NCBI GenBank assembly: GCA_944332525.1
Contig: CALVKD010000001.1
Span: 1-49,840 of the forward strand
Reading direction: 5' to 3'
From: an uncultured Bacilli bacterium
Lineage (GTDB): Bacteria > Bacillota_I > Bacilli_A > RFN20 > CAG-449
DNA: 49,840 bases
The notes under the pieces were generated by a model. That model searched no databases. It saw only the letters and a list, made by a program, of their open reading frames with translations, and was not told the DNA's origin. Below, piece by piece: positions 14,109-24,792 of the stretch. Position 1 is the stretch's first letter. Each line of letters starts with the position of its first letter. Made by a program: the position numbers and the translations under genes.

Positions 14109-16457
14109 ATGCCAATTAAAGTTGATTTATCTGTTCATGGACTAGTAGATTTTGTTCTTAGACGCGGATCAATCGATTCGCGTTCTTTTAATAATGACAC
14201 CATGGCAGAAGGAACAAGAATCCATATGCGCTATCAATCGCTTCAAGATGGTAGCTATCAAAGCGAAGTTCCTCTTGAAGAAGATATTGAACGCGATGGT
14301 TATCTCTTTCATTTGCATGGAAGAGCGGATGGAATTATCCATTCAAAAAATTATGATATTATCGATGAAATCAAGTCTTGCAATGTCGACTTAGACACAT
14401 TTTTTATGGAACAAGGCGAATGGCACTTGGGGCAGGCTATCTGCTATGCTTATTTATTAGCGAAAAGCAATAATTATTCGCAAGTTGGTATCAAATTAAC
14501 CTATATCTCGCAAGTAGACGAAGATGACAATGAGATTATCAAGAGAAGAAGGATGGTTAAAGATTTTCTTTTTTCTTATGATGAATTAGAAAAAAGGGTA
14601 TTATCTCTTCTTGATAATTATCTTGATTTCTATCAACAGATAGAAAATTATCATCAAAAAAGAAATCAAACAGCGGAGAGTATCACCTTTCCATTTCCTC
14701 AGTTTAGGAAAGGACAAAGAGAAGCGGCAAAATATGTTTATCAAGTTTCTCATGATGGCGGGCTATTCTTCTTTGAAGCTCCAACCGGCACTGGAAAAAC
14801 GATGTCGAGCATTTTTCCAGCAATCAAAACTTATGTTGATGATATCAATGAAAAGATTTTTTATTTGACTGCAAAAACACAAGCAAAAATCGTTGCTGAG
14901 CAAGCCATTAATCTATTAATTAAAAATGGTTTATATTTGCATTCAATTACGTTATCTAGCAAGGAAACTCTTTGCCAATTAGATGAAAGCAAGTGCAATC
15001 CTGAAGACTGTCCATTTGCTAAGGAATACTATAATAAAGTTAACGATTTGATTAAGTTGATTCTTTTAAAAGAAAATAATATTACCAAGGAAAAAGTTTT
15101 GACTTACGCTTTAAGCGAAAATATTTGTCCATTTGAATTTCAACTAGATGTTTCTTTGTACTGTGATTTTATTATTTGTGACTATAATTATATTTTTGAT
15201 CCATTAGTATATTTAAAACGGTTCTTTGATGAAGGGAATACAGATTATTTTGCCTTAATCGATGAAGCTCATAACCTCAGCGAGAGAACAAAAGATATGT
15301 ATACAGCATCGATAAACTATTCGCAGCTCGATAGTTTATCACATAAACTTCGCAGCATAAAAAAACCTGGATTAAAACGTCATTTAACTAATTTAAAAAG
15401 CTATATGAAAATGACAATAGTTGATGAACATGCAATCTTTGAAAAGGATTTTGATCAACACTTTTATCAACTTCTAGAAAATCTTTACCAATCTCTTCAA
15501 GATTTTTTGAAAGATGATGAATACGATGTTAAAGAGGCTCTTGAAACTTTTAGAATGATTAATAGATTTTTAAAGATACATGATTATTTAAATAGCGATT
15601 TTGTTTGCTATACAGAAAATGGCAGTGATATATCTTATGTTATCCGTTGCTTAAACGCAAGCGACTTAATTCGTTATTGCCTTAGTAAATTGCGCGGTGC
15701 TGTTTTTTTCTCAGCAACATTATCTCCGATGGAATATTATGTAAACACTTTAGGCGGTGATGCTCAAACCCCATATTTACGAATTGATTCACCTTTTAAT
15801 CCAAATCATTTATTGGTGATGGTTCAAGATAATATTTCAACCCGGTATCGCGACCGCGATTTATCCTATAGCGACATCGCCAGCTCGATAAAAGCTTTCA
15901 TATCGGAAAAAATTGGAAACTATCTAGTGTTTTTCTCTTCTTATGCATATCTTCAAAATGTTTTGAAATATTACAAAACTGATGATGAAGAAATACTAAT
16001 CCAAGAACGAGATATGGATTTAAACAAACGCGATTTTTTCTTATCAAGATTTATTGAAAATCCTGACCATACTGTCGTCGGGTTTGCTGTTTTAGGCGGA
16101 TCATTCTCAGAAGGAATTGATTTAACTTCTTCGAGATTAATCGGCGCGGTAATCGTCGGAACTGGATTACCGATGGTGTCCTTTGAACGCGGATTAATAA
16201 AAGATTATTATGATAAAAAAGGATTGTCTGGCTTTGATTATGCCTATACTAATCCGGGAAAAAATAAGGTGATGCAAGCGTCAGGTCGAGTAATACGTAC
16301 AGATGATGATATCGGAGCTTTGCTTTTTATTGATGAGCGCTTTGCATCTCGCAAGTACTCTGATATGTTTCGCGGGCAATATAAAAATTATGTATTAGTT
16401 CGCGATGGTGACCAAATCAGCTATTTTTTAGAGCAGTTTTGGCATAATAATTCTTGA
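14109..16457 (+). CDS. RecB/Cas4-like nuclease fused to a DinG/XPD-type DNA helicase
   Basis: The protein has 782 residues. Residues 1-190 form a PD-(D/E)xK nuclease: GRADGII (about 72-78), DEIKS (about 85-89, with the catalytic E-x-K) and GQAICYAYLLA (about 106-116). From about 195 an XPD/DinG (Rad3-related) superfamily 2 helicase follows: the Q-like FRKGQREAA, the P-loop EAPTGTGKT, and a Cys-rich insert with four cysteines (LCQLDESKCNPEDCPF then ENICPF) as in iron-sulfur XPD helicases. Then come IDEAHNL (DEAH box), FSATLSP, GSFSEGIDL and QASGRVIRTDDD. It should unwind and trim DNA during repair. Similar fusions are known in Bacillota and are not by themselves type IV CRISPR proteins. It is followed by lepA after 47 bases. 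Confidence 0.85.
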   Translation: MPIKVDLSVHGLVDFVLRRGSIDSRSFNNDTMAEGTRIHMRYQSLQDGSYQSEVPLEEDIERDGYLFHLHGRADGIIHSKNYDIIDEIKSCNVDLDTFFMEQGEWHLGQAICYAYLLAKSNNYSQVGIKLTYISQVDEDDNEIIKRRRMVKDFLFSYDELEKRVLSLLDNYLDFYQQIENYHQKRNQTAESITFPFPQFRKGQREAAKYVYQVSHDGGLFFFEAPTGTGKTMSSIFPAIKTYVDDINEKIFYLTAKTQAKIVAEQAINLLIKNGLYLHSITLSSKETLCQLDESKCNPEDCPFAKEYYNKVNDLIKLILLKENNITKEKVLTYALSENICPFEFQLDVSLYCDFIICDYNYIFDPLVYLKRFFDEGNTDYFALIDEAHNLSERTKDMYTASINYSQLDSLSHKLRSIKKPGLKRHLTNLKSYMKMTIVDEHAIFEKDFDQHFYQLLENLYQSLQDFLKDDEYDVKEALETFRMINRFLKIHDYLNSDFVCYTENGSDISYVIRCLNASDLIRYCLSKLRGAVFFSATLSPMEYYVNTLGGDAQTPYLRIDSPFNPNHLLVMVQDNISTRYRDRDLSYSDIASSIKAFISEKIGNYLVFFSSYAYLQNVLKYYKTDDEEILIQERDMDLNKRDFFLSRFIENPDHTVVGFAVLGGSFSEGIDLTSSRLIGAVIVGTGLPMVSFERGLIKDYYDKKGLSGFDYAYTNPGKNKVMQASGRVIRTDDDIGALLFIDERFASRKYSDMFRGQYKNYVLVRDGDQISYFLEQFWHNNS

Positions 16458-16504
16458 TTAATAATCAATTGATTTTTTAGAATATATTAGATTGGGTGGT
16501 AATG

Positions 16505-18325
16505 ATGCGTAAATACAGTTTGTCACATATTCGCAATTTTTCAATTATTGCACATATAGATCATGGTAAGTCGACTTTAGCCGATAGAATCCTTGAACTT
16601 ACCCATGCCTTGGATAAAAGAGAGATGAAAGACCAATATCTCGATAGCATGGATTTAGAGAGAGAAAGAGGGATTACGATTAAATTAAATTCGGTCTCTC
16701 TTAATTATCATGCTAAAGATGGTCAAGATTATCTGTTTAATTTAATCGACACTCCAGGTCATGTCGACTTTTCTTATGAAGTTTCTCGTTCCTTAGCAGC
16801 TTGTGAAGGAGCTCTGTTAGTCGTTGATGCTACACAAGGCGTTGAGGCTCAAACCTTAGCTAATGTCTATTTAGCGTTAGATAATAATTTAGAAATTATT
16901 CCAATTATTAATAAAATTGATTTGCCAAGCGCTGATTTTGATAAGGCCTGCAAAGAAATCGAAGATACGATAGGATTACCTTGCGACGAAGCAATTGGAG
17001 TAAGTGCAAAAACTGGATTAAATGTTGACTTAGTCCTTGAAGAAATTGTTAAAAAGATACCTGCTCCTAACGGAGATGACACAAAACCATTGCAGGCTTT
17101 GATCTTCGATTCATATTATGATTCATATCGCGGCGTTGTCGCTTTAGTTACAATTAAAGAAGGTACATTAAAAGTCGGAGACCATATCAAGATGATGTCA
17201 AACGGCTATACTTATGAAGTTACTGAACTAGGTATCCGCCGGCCACATAATGAAAGTGTTGAAGCTCTTTATGCCGGAGAAGTTGGATATGTGGCAGCTT
17301 CAATTAAAGAAATTGGCCATGTTAGACCTGGTGATACAATCACATCTCTTGAACATGAAGCAACTGAAGCTTTACCTGGCTATCGAAAAATGAACCCGAT
17401 GGTCTATTGCGGACTTTATCCATGTGATTCGAAAAAATATGGCGATTTGAAAGATGCACTTGAAAAATTATCGCTAAATGATGCTTCTCTCCATTTTGAA
17501 CCAGAGACATCGCAAGCGCTTGGATTTGGATTCCGCTGCGGATTCCTCGGATTATTACATATGGACGTTGTTCAAGAAAGATTAGAAAGAGAATATAATA
17601 TTGATTTGATTTTAACGGCTCCATCGGTTATTTACCACGTTTATTTATCTAATGGAGAAATGATTAGCTTGGATAATCCTTCTAAAATGCCGGATATTGG
17701 AACGGTTGACAGAATTGAAGAACCAATCGTTAAAGCGAGCATTATGACTCCAAAAGAATATATTGGTCCAATTATGACATTATGTCAGGAAAGAAGAGGC
17801 AATTATGTCGATATGGTATATCTTGATGATAGCCGTGTTGATATCATCTATAAACTTCCTCTTTCAGAAATTGTTTATAATTTCTTTGATAAACTAAAAT
17901 CTTATTCAAAAGGCTATGCCTCTTTTGATTATGAATTAGATGGTTACCAGGCAGCTAACTTGGTCAAAATGGATATTTTACTTAACGGACAACCAATTGA
18001 TGCCCTTTCTTCGATTGTCTTCCGCGATTTCGCTTATCAACGCGGGTTAGTTATTGTTAAAAAACTAAAAGATATAATTCCGCGTCAACAATTTGAAGTA
18101 CCTATTCAAGCAGCAATTGGCGGAAAGATTATCGCTCGCTCTGATATCAAAGCAGTTAGAAAAGATGTTTTAGCAAAATGCTATGGCGGTGATATATCTC
18201 GTAAGAAGAAACTCTTGGAAAAACAAAAAGAAGGTAAAAAGCGGATGAAGGCAGTTGGTACTGTTGAAGTGCCTCAAGAAGCTTTCATGGCGATTCTTTC
18301 TGTTGATGACGAAGAAAATAATTAA
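16505..18325 (+). CDS. lepA: Elongation factor 4 (LepA), ribosome back-translocase GTPase
   Basis: This translational GTPase of 606 residues acts on the ribosome under stress and in initiation. It shows the G1 motif [15 protein letters not shown] (G2), DTPGHVDFS (G3), NKIDLP (G4) and the LepA-specific C-terminal domain ending in [20 protein letters not shown]. The start is placed at ATG 16505, since GGGTGG at 16494-16499 serves as ribosome binding site five bases upstream. A GTG in the same frame at 16496 overlaps that site. Position upstream of hemW and the hrcA operon is the order seen in Bacillus-type genomes. Confidence 0.97.
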   Translation: MRKYSLSHIRNFSIIAHIDHGKSTLADRILELTHALDKREMKDQYLDSMDLERERGITIKLNSVSLNYHAKDGQDYLFNLIDTPGHVDFSYEVSRSLAACEGALLVVDATQGVEAQTLANVYLALDNNLEIIPIINKIDLPSADFDKACKEIEDTIGLPCDEAIGVSAKTGLNVDLVLEEIVKKIPAPNGDDTKPLQALIFDSYYDSYRGVVALVTIKEGTLKVGDHIKMMSNGYTYEVTELGIRRPHNESVEALYAGEVGYVAASIKEIGHVRPGDTITSLEHEATEALPGYRKMNPMVYCGLYPCDSKKYGDLKDALEKLSLNDASLHFEPETSQALGFGFRCGFLGLLHMDVVQERLEREYNIDLILTAPSVIYHVYLSNGEMISLDNPSKMPDIGTVDRIEEPIVKASIMTPKEYIGPIMTLCQERRGNYVDMVYLDDSRVDIIYKLPLSEIVYNFFDKLKSYSKGYASFDYELDGYQAANLVKMDILLNGQPIDALSSIVFRDFAYQRGLVIVKKLKDIIPRQQFEVPIQAAIGGKIIARSDIKAVRKDVLAKCYGGDISRKKKLLEKQKEGKKRMKAVGTVEVPQEAFMAILSVDDEENN

Positions 18326-18333
18326 CAGTTGCT

Positions 18334-18387
18334 AATTAGTAGAAAATTAGTATTTAATCTAGACAACGTCTAGATTTCTCTTATAAA
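18334..18387 (+). promoter_or_regulatory. Promoter with palindromic operator and direct repeats before the Fic-like gene
   Basis: The promoter reads TAGACA (18360-18365), 16 bases, TATAAA (18382-18387). A perfect palindrome AATCTAGAC-AAC-GTCTAGATT (18356-18376) covers the -35. Upstream, the 8-base direct repeat AATTAGTA occurs at 18334-18341 and 18345-18352, one helical turn (11 bases) apart. The palindrome could also act as a weak terminator of lepA, but its T-tract is interrupted. Confidence 0.5.
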
Positions 18388-18409
18388 ATATAGGGGATGA
18401 GGTGAGATT

Positions 18410-19762
18410 TTGGAACTCGATTTCGCTCTCCGCTTTAGCGAAGACAGCTACTTAACAATTGACGAAATCAGAACTGCTCTTAAAACGTCTTCAGTTGACT
18501 TGATTTGGGAGAAGGTTCAAGCATATCGCCATCTTTATAGCGTTTCTATCGATTTACCTAATTGCGAGGATAAACTTTTTTCTTATACTTTAACTCGTTC
18601 ATTGGTAAAAAAAATAATCCGTTTAGAACGCGAGATGACGTCTTTAATCGTGTCATTTGATCATCTTGATTCCGAAGCTCAAAAGTCATTAGTTAACAAT
18701 CATCTATTTGCAATAGCGGCTACTTATGCCAAAATAAATTCTTTAACTATTTCTAATGATGAGTTAAACAATATTATCTATAATCAAACTGTCGAAATTC
18801 CTCAAGCTTTCCGCTCATTAAGAAATTATCTAAATCTAATCAAGACATATATGTTTTCTGATCAAGAAGAGTTGACTATTAATGAGATAGCTTCGGTATA
18901 TGGTCAGTTTGTTAGAAAAGATTTCAATGGCAGCTTTGAAAACTTATTCCGTGAGACTGATTTAATAAATCCTGATGAGCATAAGGAAAAAGGCAGTCAT
19001 TATGAAGCTGCTCCACTCGATAAGATTAAATCGATGCTCAGCGATTTATTAAGTTATCTTTCAAATAAAGAAGAAATACCATTAATAAAAAGCAGTATTT
19101 TGCTTTTTTATCTAACATATATCGTCCCGTTTAATTATTTCAATGAAGAATGTAATTTAATTTTATTTAAGTATATTTTAGGCGGTAAAAATTATAAAAT
19201 ATTAACCATGCTGATAAACTTTGAAGAAGAATTTCTCGAATGCAATTCATCTTCCTTTAAATCAGCCTTCCTGAGCAGCGAAAAGACTTTAGATTTAACA
19301 TATTTTGTTAATTATGTTATCGATAGAGTTTCTAAAGCTCTTGAAGACTTCTCTTCGGTGAAACAAGTAATGTTTAATAAAGAAATAATTTCTCCAAAAA
19401 AGGAAGAAATAAAAGAAGTAGAAACCTTTAATCAAGAATCTCCGACTATTATTGTTGAACGCAAGGTAGCCTTGCCGACTCTTCCAGAAGGATTGAAAGC
19501 TGATGAAATTGAATTAGTTGCTAATTCCTTAGTTGAACTTTATCCTTCGCTCAAGTCAGGTCAAGCCTATTTTTACGCCGCGCATTGCGTTGTCGGCAAA
19601 TACTATACAATCGCTCAATATAAAAAAGAGATGAACGTCGCTTACGAGACAGCCAGAACAAGTATGGACAATCTGGCTAATCTCGGATTATATAAAAAAG
19701 AAAATGTAAAAAATAAGTTTGTCTATACACCAGTAATTCAAAAAGAGGAGGAAGAATTATGA
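18410..19762 (+). CDS. Degenerate Fic-fold protein with C-terminal winged helix
   Basis: The protein has 450 residues. Around residues 195-260, YEAAPLDKIKSMLSDLLSYL followed by LLFYLTYIVPFNYFNEECNL aligns with the Fic core, where active enzymes have HPFxxGNGR. The catalytic His and the GNGR glycines are missing here (VPFNYFNEECN), so AMP transfer is unlikely. The N-terminal half is helical, like the linker of Fic regulators. The C-terminal 80 residues (YYTIAQYKKEMNVAYETART) look like a winged helix-turn-helix. The start is TTG at 18410, with GAGGTGAG as ribosome binding site. It overlaps the next small gene by four bases. A DNA-binding pseudo-Fic regulator is the best guess; the palindrome on its own promoter fits autoregulation. 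Confidence 0.6.
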   Translation: MELDFALRFSEDSYLTIDEIRTALKTSSVDLIWEKVQAYRHLYSVSIDLPNCEDKLFSYTLTRSLVKKIIRLEREMTSLIVSFDHLDSEAQKSLVNNHLFAIAATYAKINSLTISNDELNNIIYNQTVEIPQAFRSLRNYLNLIKTYMFSDQEELTINEIASVYGQFVRKDFNGSFENLFRETDLINPDEHKEKGSHYEAAPLDKIKSMLSDLLSYLSNKEEIPLIKSSILLFYLTYIVPFNYFNEECNLILFKYILGGKNYKILTMLINFEEEFLECNSSSFKSAFLSSEKTLDLTYFVNYVIDRVSKALEDFSSVKQVMFNKEIISPKKEEIKEVETFNQESPTIIVERKVALPTLPEGLKADEIELVANSLVELYPSLKSGQAYFYAAHCVVGKYYTIAQYKKEMNVAYETARTSMDNLANLGLYKKENVKNKFVYTPVIQKEEEEL

Positions 19763-20043
19763 TTTACTTAGCTGCAGGTTCCGGATGGTGGGTATTTTTA
19801 ATTATCGGTGTCTTCGCTGTCATCGGTATTGTTGTTTTCTTACTGAGAAAATACATTCCAGGTCTAGCTAACTACGAAAAAGAAGATGAAGAAAAGATTG
19901 CTAAAGATAATCTCGACCGCATTTTAGTTGATGTCGATGATGAAAAAAAGCAAGAAGAATTCAATAAGCAATTCAAGAATAAGCCAGAAGAAGCCGAGGA
20001 AAAGGAAGAAAAATCATCAGACGACGATGAAAAAAATTCTTAA
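19759..20043 (+). CDS. Small single-pass membrane protein with acidic tail
   Basis: The protein has 94 residues. Residues 9-30 are one hydrophobic segment (WWVFLIIGVFAVIGIVVFLL), followed by RKY, so the tail is probably cytoplasmic. The remaining 60 residues are almost entirely charged, mostly Glu, Asp and Lys, and likely disordered. Its ATG overlaps the Fic-like stop (ATGA), with GAGGAGG upstream, so the two are translationally coupled. hemW starts inside its last 17 bases. No family is recognised. Confidence 0.65.
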   Translation: MIYLAAGSGWWVFLIIGVFAVIGIVVFLLRKYIPGLANYEKEDEEKIAKDNLDRILVDVDDEKKQEEFNKQFKNKPEEAEEKEEKSSDDDEKNS

Positions 20044-21124
20044 GCCGGGTCTTTATGTTCATATTCCGTTCTGCAATTACATCTGTCCGTATTGCAGTTT
20101 TACCAAAGTTTTTTATGATCAAGATTTTGCTGATCGCTATTTAACATACTTAGAAAAAGAATTGACTAAATATTCTGATTTTCTTTTTCAGTCGATTTAT
20201 ATCGGTGGAGGGACACCGACTAGCCTTTCTCATACTCAGCTTGAAAGGCTTTTTTTGATTTTAAGAAAATACCAAAGCGAAAATTTTTTCATAACAATTG
20301 AATCTAATCCAGAATTAACCGAAGATAAAATTGAAATTCTCGAAAAATATAATGTTAAAAGAATTTCGATTGGAGTCCAAACGTTTAATGAAATTTTTCA
20401 AAAGCAAATTAATCGCTTTACAACACCTGAAGAAATTGGAAATTTAATTAATTGTCTTCATAATCATGGAATTTCTGATATTAACCTAGACTTGATTTAC
20501 GGATTTGATAATGAGAAAGTTATCGATGTCATCAATGATTTAAAAATTTATACCTCTTTTGATATCAAGCATATTTCGACTTATTGCTTGCAAGTAGAGG
20601 AAATGTCGGTTTTTTATAATAAAAAATATCCTGCGCCTGACCAAGACGAAGCAAGAAAACAATATGATGCGATCTGTGATTATCTAAAAATAAAGGATTT
20701 CTATCGCTATGAAGTTAGTAATTTTGCTAAAAAGGGATTTGAATCTAAACATAATTTAATTTATTGGAATGATGAAGAATATGGCGGAGTTGGTTTAGGT
20801 GCCTCTTCTTATATAAATAGGATAAGAAGGACATCAACCAAATCTTTGAGTTTATATTTAAAAGGCCAATACGATGATTACGAAGAATCTGTCGACGACG
20901 ATTCGGATAAGTTTTATTTCATAATGCTCGGATTGCGCCTCGAGAAAGGTTTTTCGTTAGAAGAATATAAGCGTCGCTTCAAAACGGATTTTTTAGATGA
21001 ATACCGTGATAAGGTTTCACCATTATTGGAAGATGGCAATTTAATCATTAAAAATGGATATATCGCTTTGCGCGAGGATGACTTGTATATAGCTGATTAT
21101 TTTTTAAGAAAAATATTATTTTAA
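20027..21124 (+). CDS. hemW: Radical SAM heme chaperone HemW (HemN-like)
   Basis: This radical-SAM protein has 365 residues. The iron-sulfur motif CNYICPYCSF (C16, C20, C23) is followed by IYIGGGTPT and RISIGVQTFN, the SAM-binding region of HemN/HemW. DLIYGFDNE and the C-terminal domain follow. The position between lepA and hrcA is the same as in Bacillus. HemW proteins transfer heme to respiratory proteins. In an organism with few or no heme proteins the role is unclear. The start at 20027 overlaps the preceding gene by 17 bases; upstream in-frame ATGs from 19928 lie within that gene and lack family similarity. Confidence 0.93.
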   Translation: MKKILKPGLYVHIPFCNYICPYCSFTKVFYDQDFADRYLTYLEKELTKYSDFLFQSIYIGGGTPTSLSHTQLERLFLILRKYQSENFFITIESNPELTEDKIEILEKYNVKRISIGVQTFNEIFQKQINRFTTPEEIGNLINCLHNHGISDINLDLIYGFDNEKVIDVINDLKIYTSFDIKHISTYCLQVEEMSVFYNKKYPAPDQDEARKQYDAICDYLKIKDFYRYEVSNFAKKGFESKHNLIYWNDEEYGGVGLGASSYINRIRRTSTKSLSLYLKGQYDDYEESVDDDSDKFYFIMLGLRLEKGFSLEEYKRRFKTDFLDEYRDKVSPLLEDGNLIIKNGYIALREDDLYIADYFLRKILF

Positions 21125-21138
21125 AAAAATATAAAAAA

Positions 21139-21165
21139 TTAGCACCAAGGACTTGACAGTGCTAA
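21139..21165 (+). promoter_or_regulatory. Upstream CIRCE-like operator overlapping the -35
   Basis: TTAGCACCA, nine bases and CAGTGCTAA form a CIRCE-like element with seven perfectly paired outer bases on each arm. It covers the TTGACA (-35) box at 21153-21158. Confidence 0.75.
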
Positions 21166-21180
21166 AAAATCACATATAAT
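21153..21180 (+). promoter_or_regulatory. Sigma-A promoter of the hrcA-grpE-dnaK operon
   Basis: Consensus TTGACA (21153-21158), 16 bases and TATAAT (21175-21180). It is flanked and overlapped by two CIRCE elements. Confidence 0.9.
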
Positions 21181-21184
21181 ATGT

Positions 21185-21211
21185 TTAGCACTGAAAGATA
21201 GTGAGTGCTAG
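21185..21211 (+). promoter_or_regulatory. CIRCE operator (HrcA binding site)
   Basis: TTAGCACTG, nine bases and GAGTGCTAG lie just after the -10 box and before the hrcA ribosome binding site. This is close to the consensus TTAGCACTC-N9-GAGTGCTAA and is the standard HrcA target. Confidence 0.93.
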
Positions 21212-21226
21212 AGGAGGCGAAAAAAG

Positions 21227-22273
21227 ATGTTATCACGTCAGGATATGATCTTAAAATATATCGTCGAATCTTTTATCAAGACCGCTGTTCCAGTCGGTTC
21301 AAAAACTTTGATTGAACAGTATCAGCTTCCATATTCTTCGGCAACAATCCGTAATGAAATGGCAGCTCTTGAAGAAAAAGGCTTGTTAGAAAAAACTCAT
21401 GCTTCATCAGGAAGAGTACCTTCTAGCGAAGGATATCGCTACTACGTTAAGTATCTTCGCGATGAGCAGCAAGATGTCGATAGCCAGTTAAAGATGCAAC
21501 TTTCACTGATTATTGACCAGCATAATAAGTCGATTGAAGACGTCTTGAAAGAGTCGTGTAAAATTTTATCTCATATGACTAACTTAGCCTCGGTGGTTTT
21601 AGGGCCATCAGCTGATCAAGAACATCTCGCATCTATTCAGCTAGTGCCTATCTCGACTAATAGTGCCGCATGTGTCTTTGTTACTGATACCGGTTATGTT
21701 GAAAATAAGACTTTCGTCTTTGATGAAAGCGTCAACATGAGCGATGTTAAAAAGTGCGTCAATATCATCAATGATCGAATGAAAGGTACAGCGATTTCTG
21801 AACTATCAGATAAAATGGAAGTCGTTAAACCATTGATTCAAACCCTCATTCAATCAAATGATGCTATCTATCGCGCTTTTGCTGAAGCTTTCTTGAAATT
21901 TACATCTGATCGAATTGCTTTCTATGGCAAGGAAAATTTGTTAGATCAGCCAGAGTTCACTTCAGATCTCAGCAAATTCAAGAAGTTGCTGGAGTTTATC
22001 GATTCTCCATCCAAGATGCGTGACATTATCGATAGCGATGAATCTCTTGATGTCCATATCGGAAAAGATGAAGAAGGAAATGGATTTGATGATGTTTCCT
22101 TTGTCACAAAGAAGATTTCTATCGGTAATGACAATGAAGGAACAATCACTTTGGTTGGTCCGACGAGAATGGATTATGATCGAATCGTTAATGCTCTGGA
22201 ATATCTAGCTAAGAAGATCGATGAAATCTATAACAAAGAAAGCGAAAGAAAGGAGCAAAGCGATGAAGGATAA
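21227..22273 (+). CDS. hrcA: Heat-inducible transcription repressor HrcA
   Basis: The repressor binds CIRCE DNA and controls grpE, dnaK and dnaJ; GroEL is its usual co-factor. The 348-residue protein has the N-terminal winged helix (SRQDMILKYIVESFI, then VGSKTLIEQYQLPYSSATIR) and an EKTHASSGRVPSSEGYRYYV segment, typical of HrcA. The rest is the dimerisation/GAF-like domain. The ribosome binding site is GAGGAGG. Two CIRCE sites upstream mean it represses its own operon. It overlaps grpE by 11 bases. Confidence 0.97.
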   Translation: MLSRQDMILKYIVESFIKTAVPVGSKTLIEQYQLPYSSATIRNEMAALEEKGLLEKTHASSGRVPSSEGYRYYVKYLRDEQQDVDSQLKMQLSLIIDQHNKSIEDVLKESCKILSHMTNLASVVLGPSADQEHLASIQLVPISTNSAACVFVTDTGYVENKTFVFDESVNMSDVKKCVNIINDRMKGTAISELSDKMEVVKPLIQTLIQSNDAIYRAFAEAFLKFTSDRIAFYGKENLLDQPEFTSDLSKFKKLLEFIDSPSKMRDIIDSDESLDVHIGKDEEGNGFDDVSFVTKKISIGNDNEGTITLVGPTRMDYDRIVNALEYLAKKIDEIYNKESERKEQSDEG

Positions 22274-22892
22274 AAACAAAGATAAGAAAAGTGAAACCTT
22301 AGAAGAAACTCAGGAAAAGAAACCTGAAACATCTGAGGAAAAAGAAGAAAAAATTGATCCAAATCTCGCGAAGATTGAAGCTTTGGAAAAAGAATTAGCA
22401 GAATGGAAAGACAAAGCTTATCGGACAGTTGCTGATTGCGATAATTTACGTAAATCTTATGAAAAAGATCATCAGATAATGGTAAAGTATCGCGGACAAC
22501 CATTCGTCGAAAAACTACTTCCAACTCTTGATACATTCTATCTGGTTTTAAAAAATGAACCAACTGATCCAAATCTTAAAGCTTATCTAGCAGGATTCCA
22601 GATGATTTATAAATCAATGCTTCAAGCTTTAGAAAGCGAAGGTGTCAAATTGATTATGCCGACAATCGGTAAAGAATTTGATCACCAGACGATGCAAGCT
22701 ATCGAAGTTGTCGATGGCGAAAAAGATAATATTGTGGTTGAGATAAGAAAACCTGGTTATCTGCTTCGCGACCGTTTAGTAAGTCCAGCTTCCGTAGTTG
22801 TATCGAAAGTAAAAGTTGAAAAAGCTGAAACAAAAGAAGAGAAAACTGAAAATAACGATGATGCTTTTGCTGATACAGAACATCAAGCATAA
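22263..22892 (+). CDS. grpE: Nucleotide exchange factor GrpE
   Basis: GrpE releases ADP from DnaK. The protein has 209 residues. The first 45 are a charged Lys/Glu tail, followed by the long coiled coil (about 48-90, ALEKELAEWKDKAYRTVADC) and the beta domain with HQTMQAIEVVDGEKDNIVVE. The start at 22263 has AGGAG seven bases upstream. The in-frame ATG at 22221 lies deep in hrcA. The C-terminus is again charged and likely flexible. Confidence 0.96.
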   Translation: MKDKNKDKKSETLEETQEKKPETSEEKEEKIDPNLAKIEALEKELAEWKDKAYRTVADCDNLRKSYEKDHQIMVKYRGQPFVEKLLPTLDTFYLVLKNEPTDPNLKAYLAGFQMIYKSMLQALESEGVKLIMPTIGKEFDHQTMQAIEVVDGEKDNIVVEIRKPGYLLRDRLVSPASVVVSKVKVEKAETKEEKTENNDDAFADTEHQA

Positions 22893-22910
22893 AGAAAAAG
22901 GAGAAATTAA

Positions 22911-24737
<1,827 letters not shown>

Positions 24738-24747
24738 TAAATCACTT

Positions 24748-24768
24748 GGAGGTATGCTAAATACCTCC
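24748..24768 (+). terminator. Hairpin between dnaK and dnaJ (attenuator or processing site)
   Basis: The stem GGAGGTAT / ATACCTCC with loop GCTAA is followed by a short U-run (ATTTTGT). The U-run is too weak for full termination, so it may lower dnaJ expression or protect the dnaK 3' end. Confidence 0.55.
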
Positions 24769-24792
24769 ATTTTGTAAGGGAAAGGAGTAATT

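Noticed and set aside
14109-16457. Type IV CRISPR DinG (Csf4) reading of the helicase
   Set aside because: The nuclease-helicase fusion is a known stand-alone type, and no repeat array or csf genes are in the window.
22228-22890. Minus-strand open frames opposite grpE
   Set aside because: They mirror the Lys/Glu-rich grpE codons and have no independent support.
24754-24777. Tiny open frame (ATG CTA AAT ACC) in the dnaK-dnaJ spacer
   Set aside because: Its start lies only one base from the GGAGG and within a hairpin stem, so translation is unlikely.
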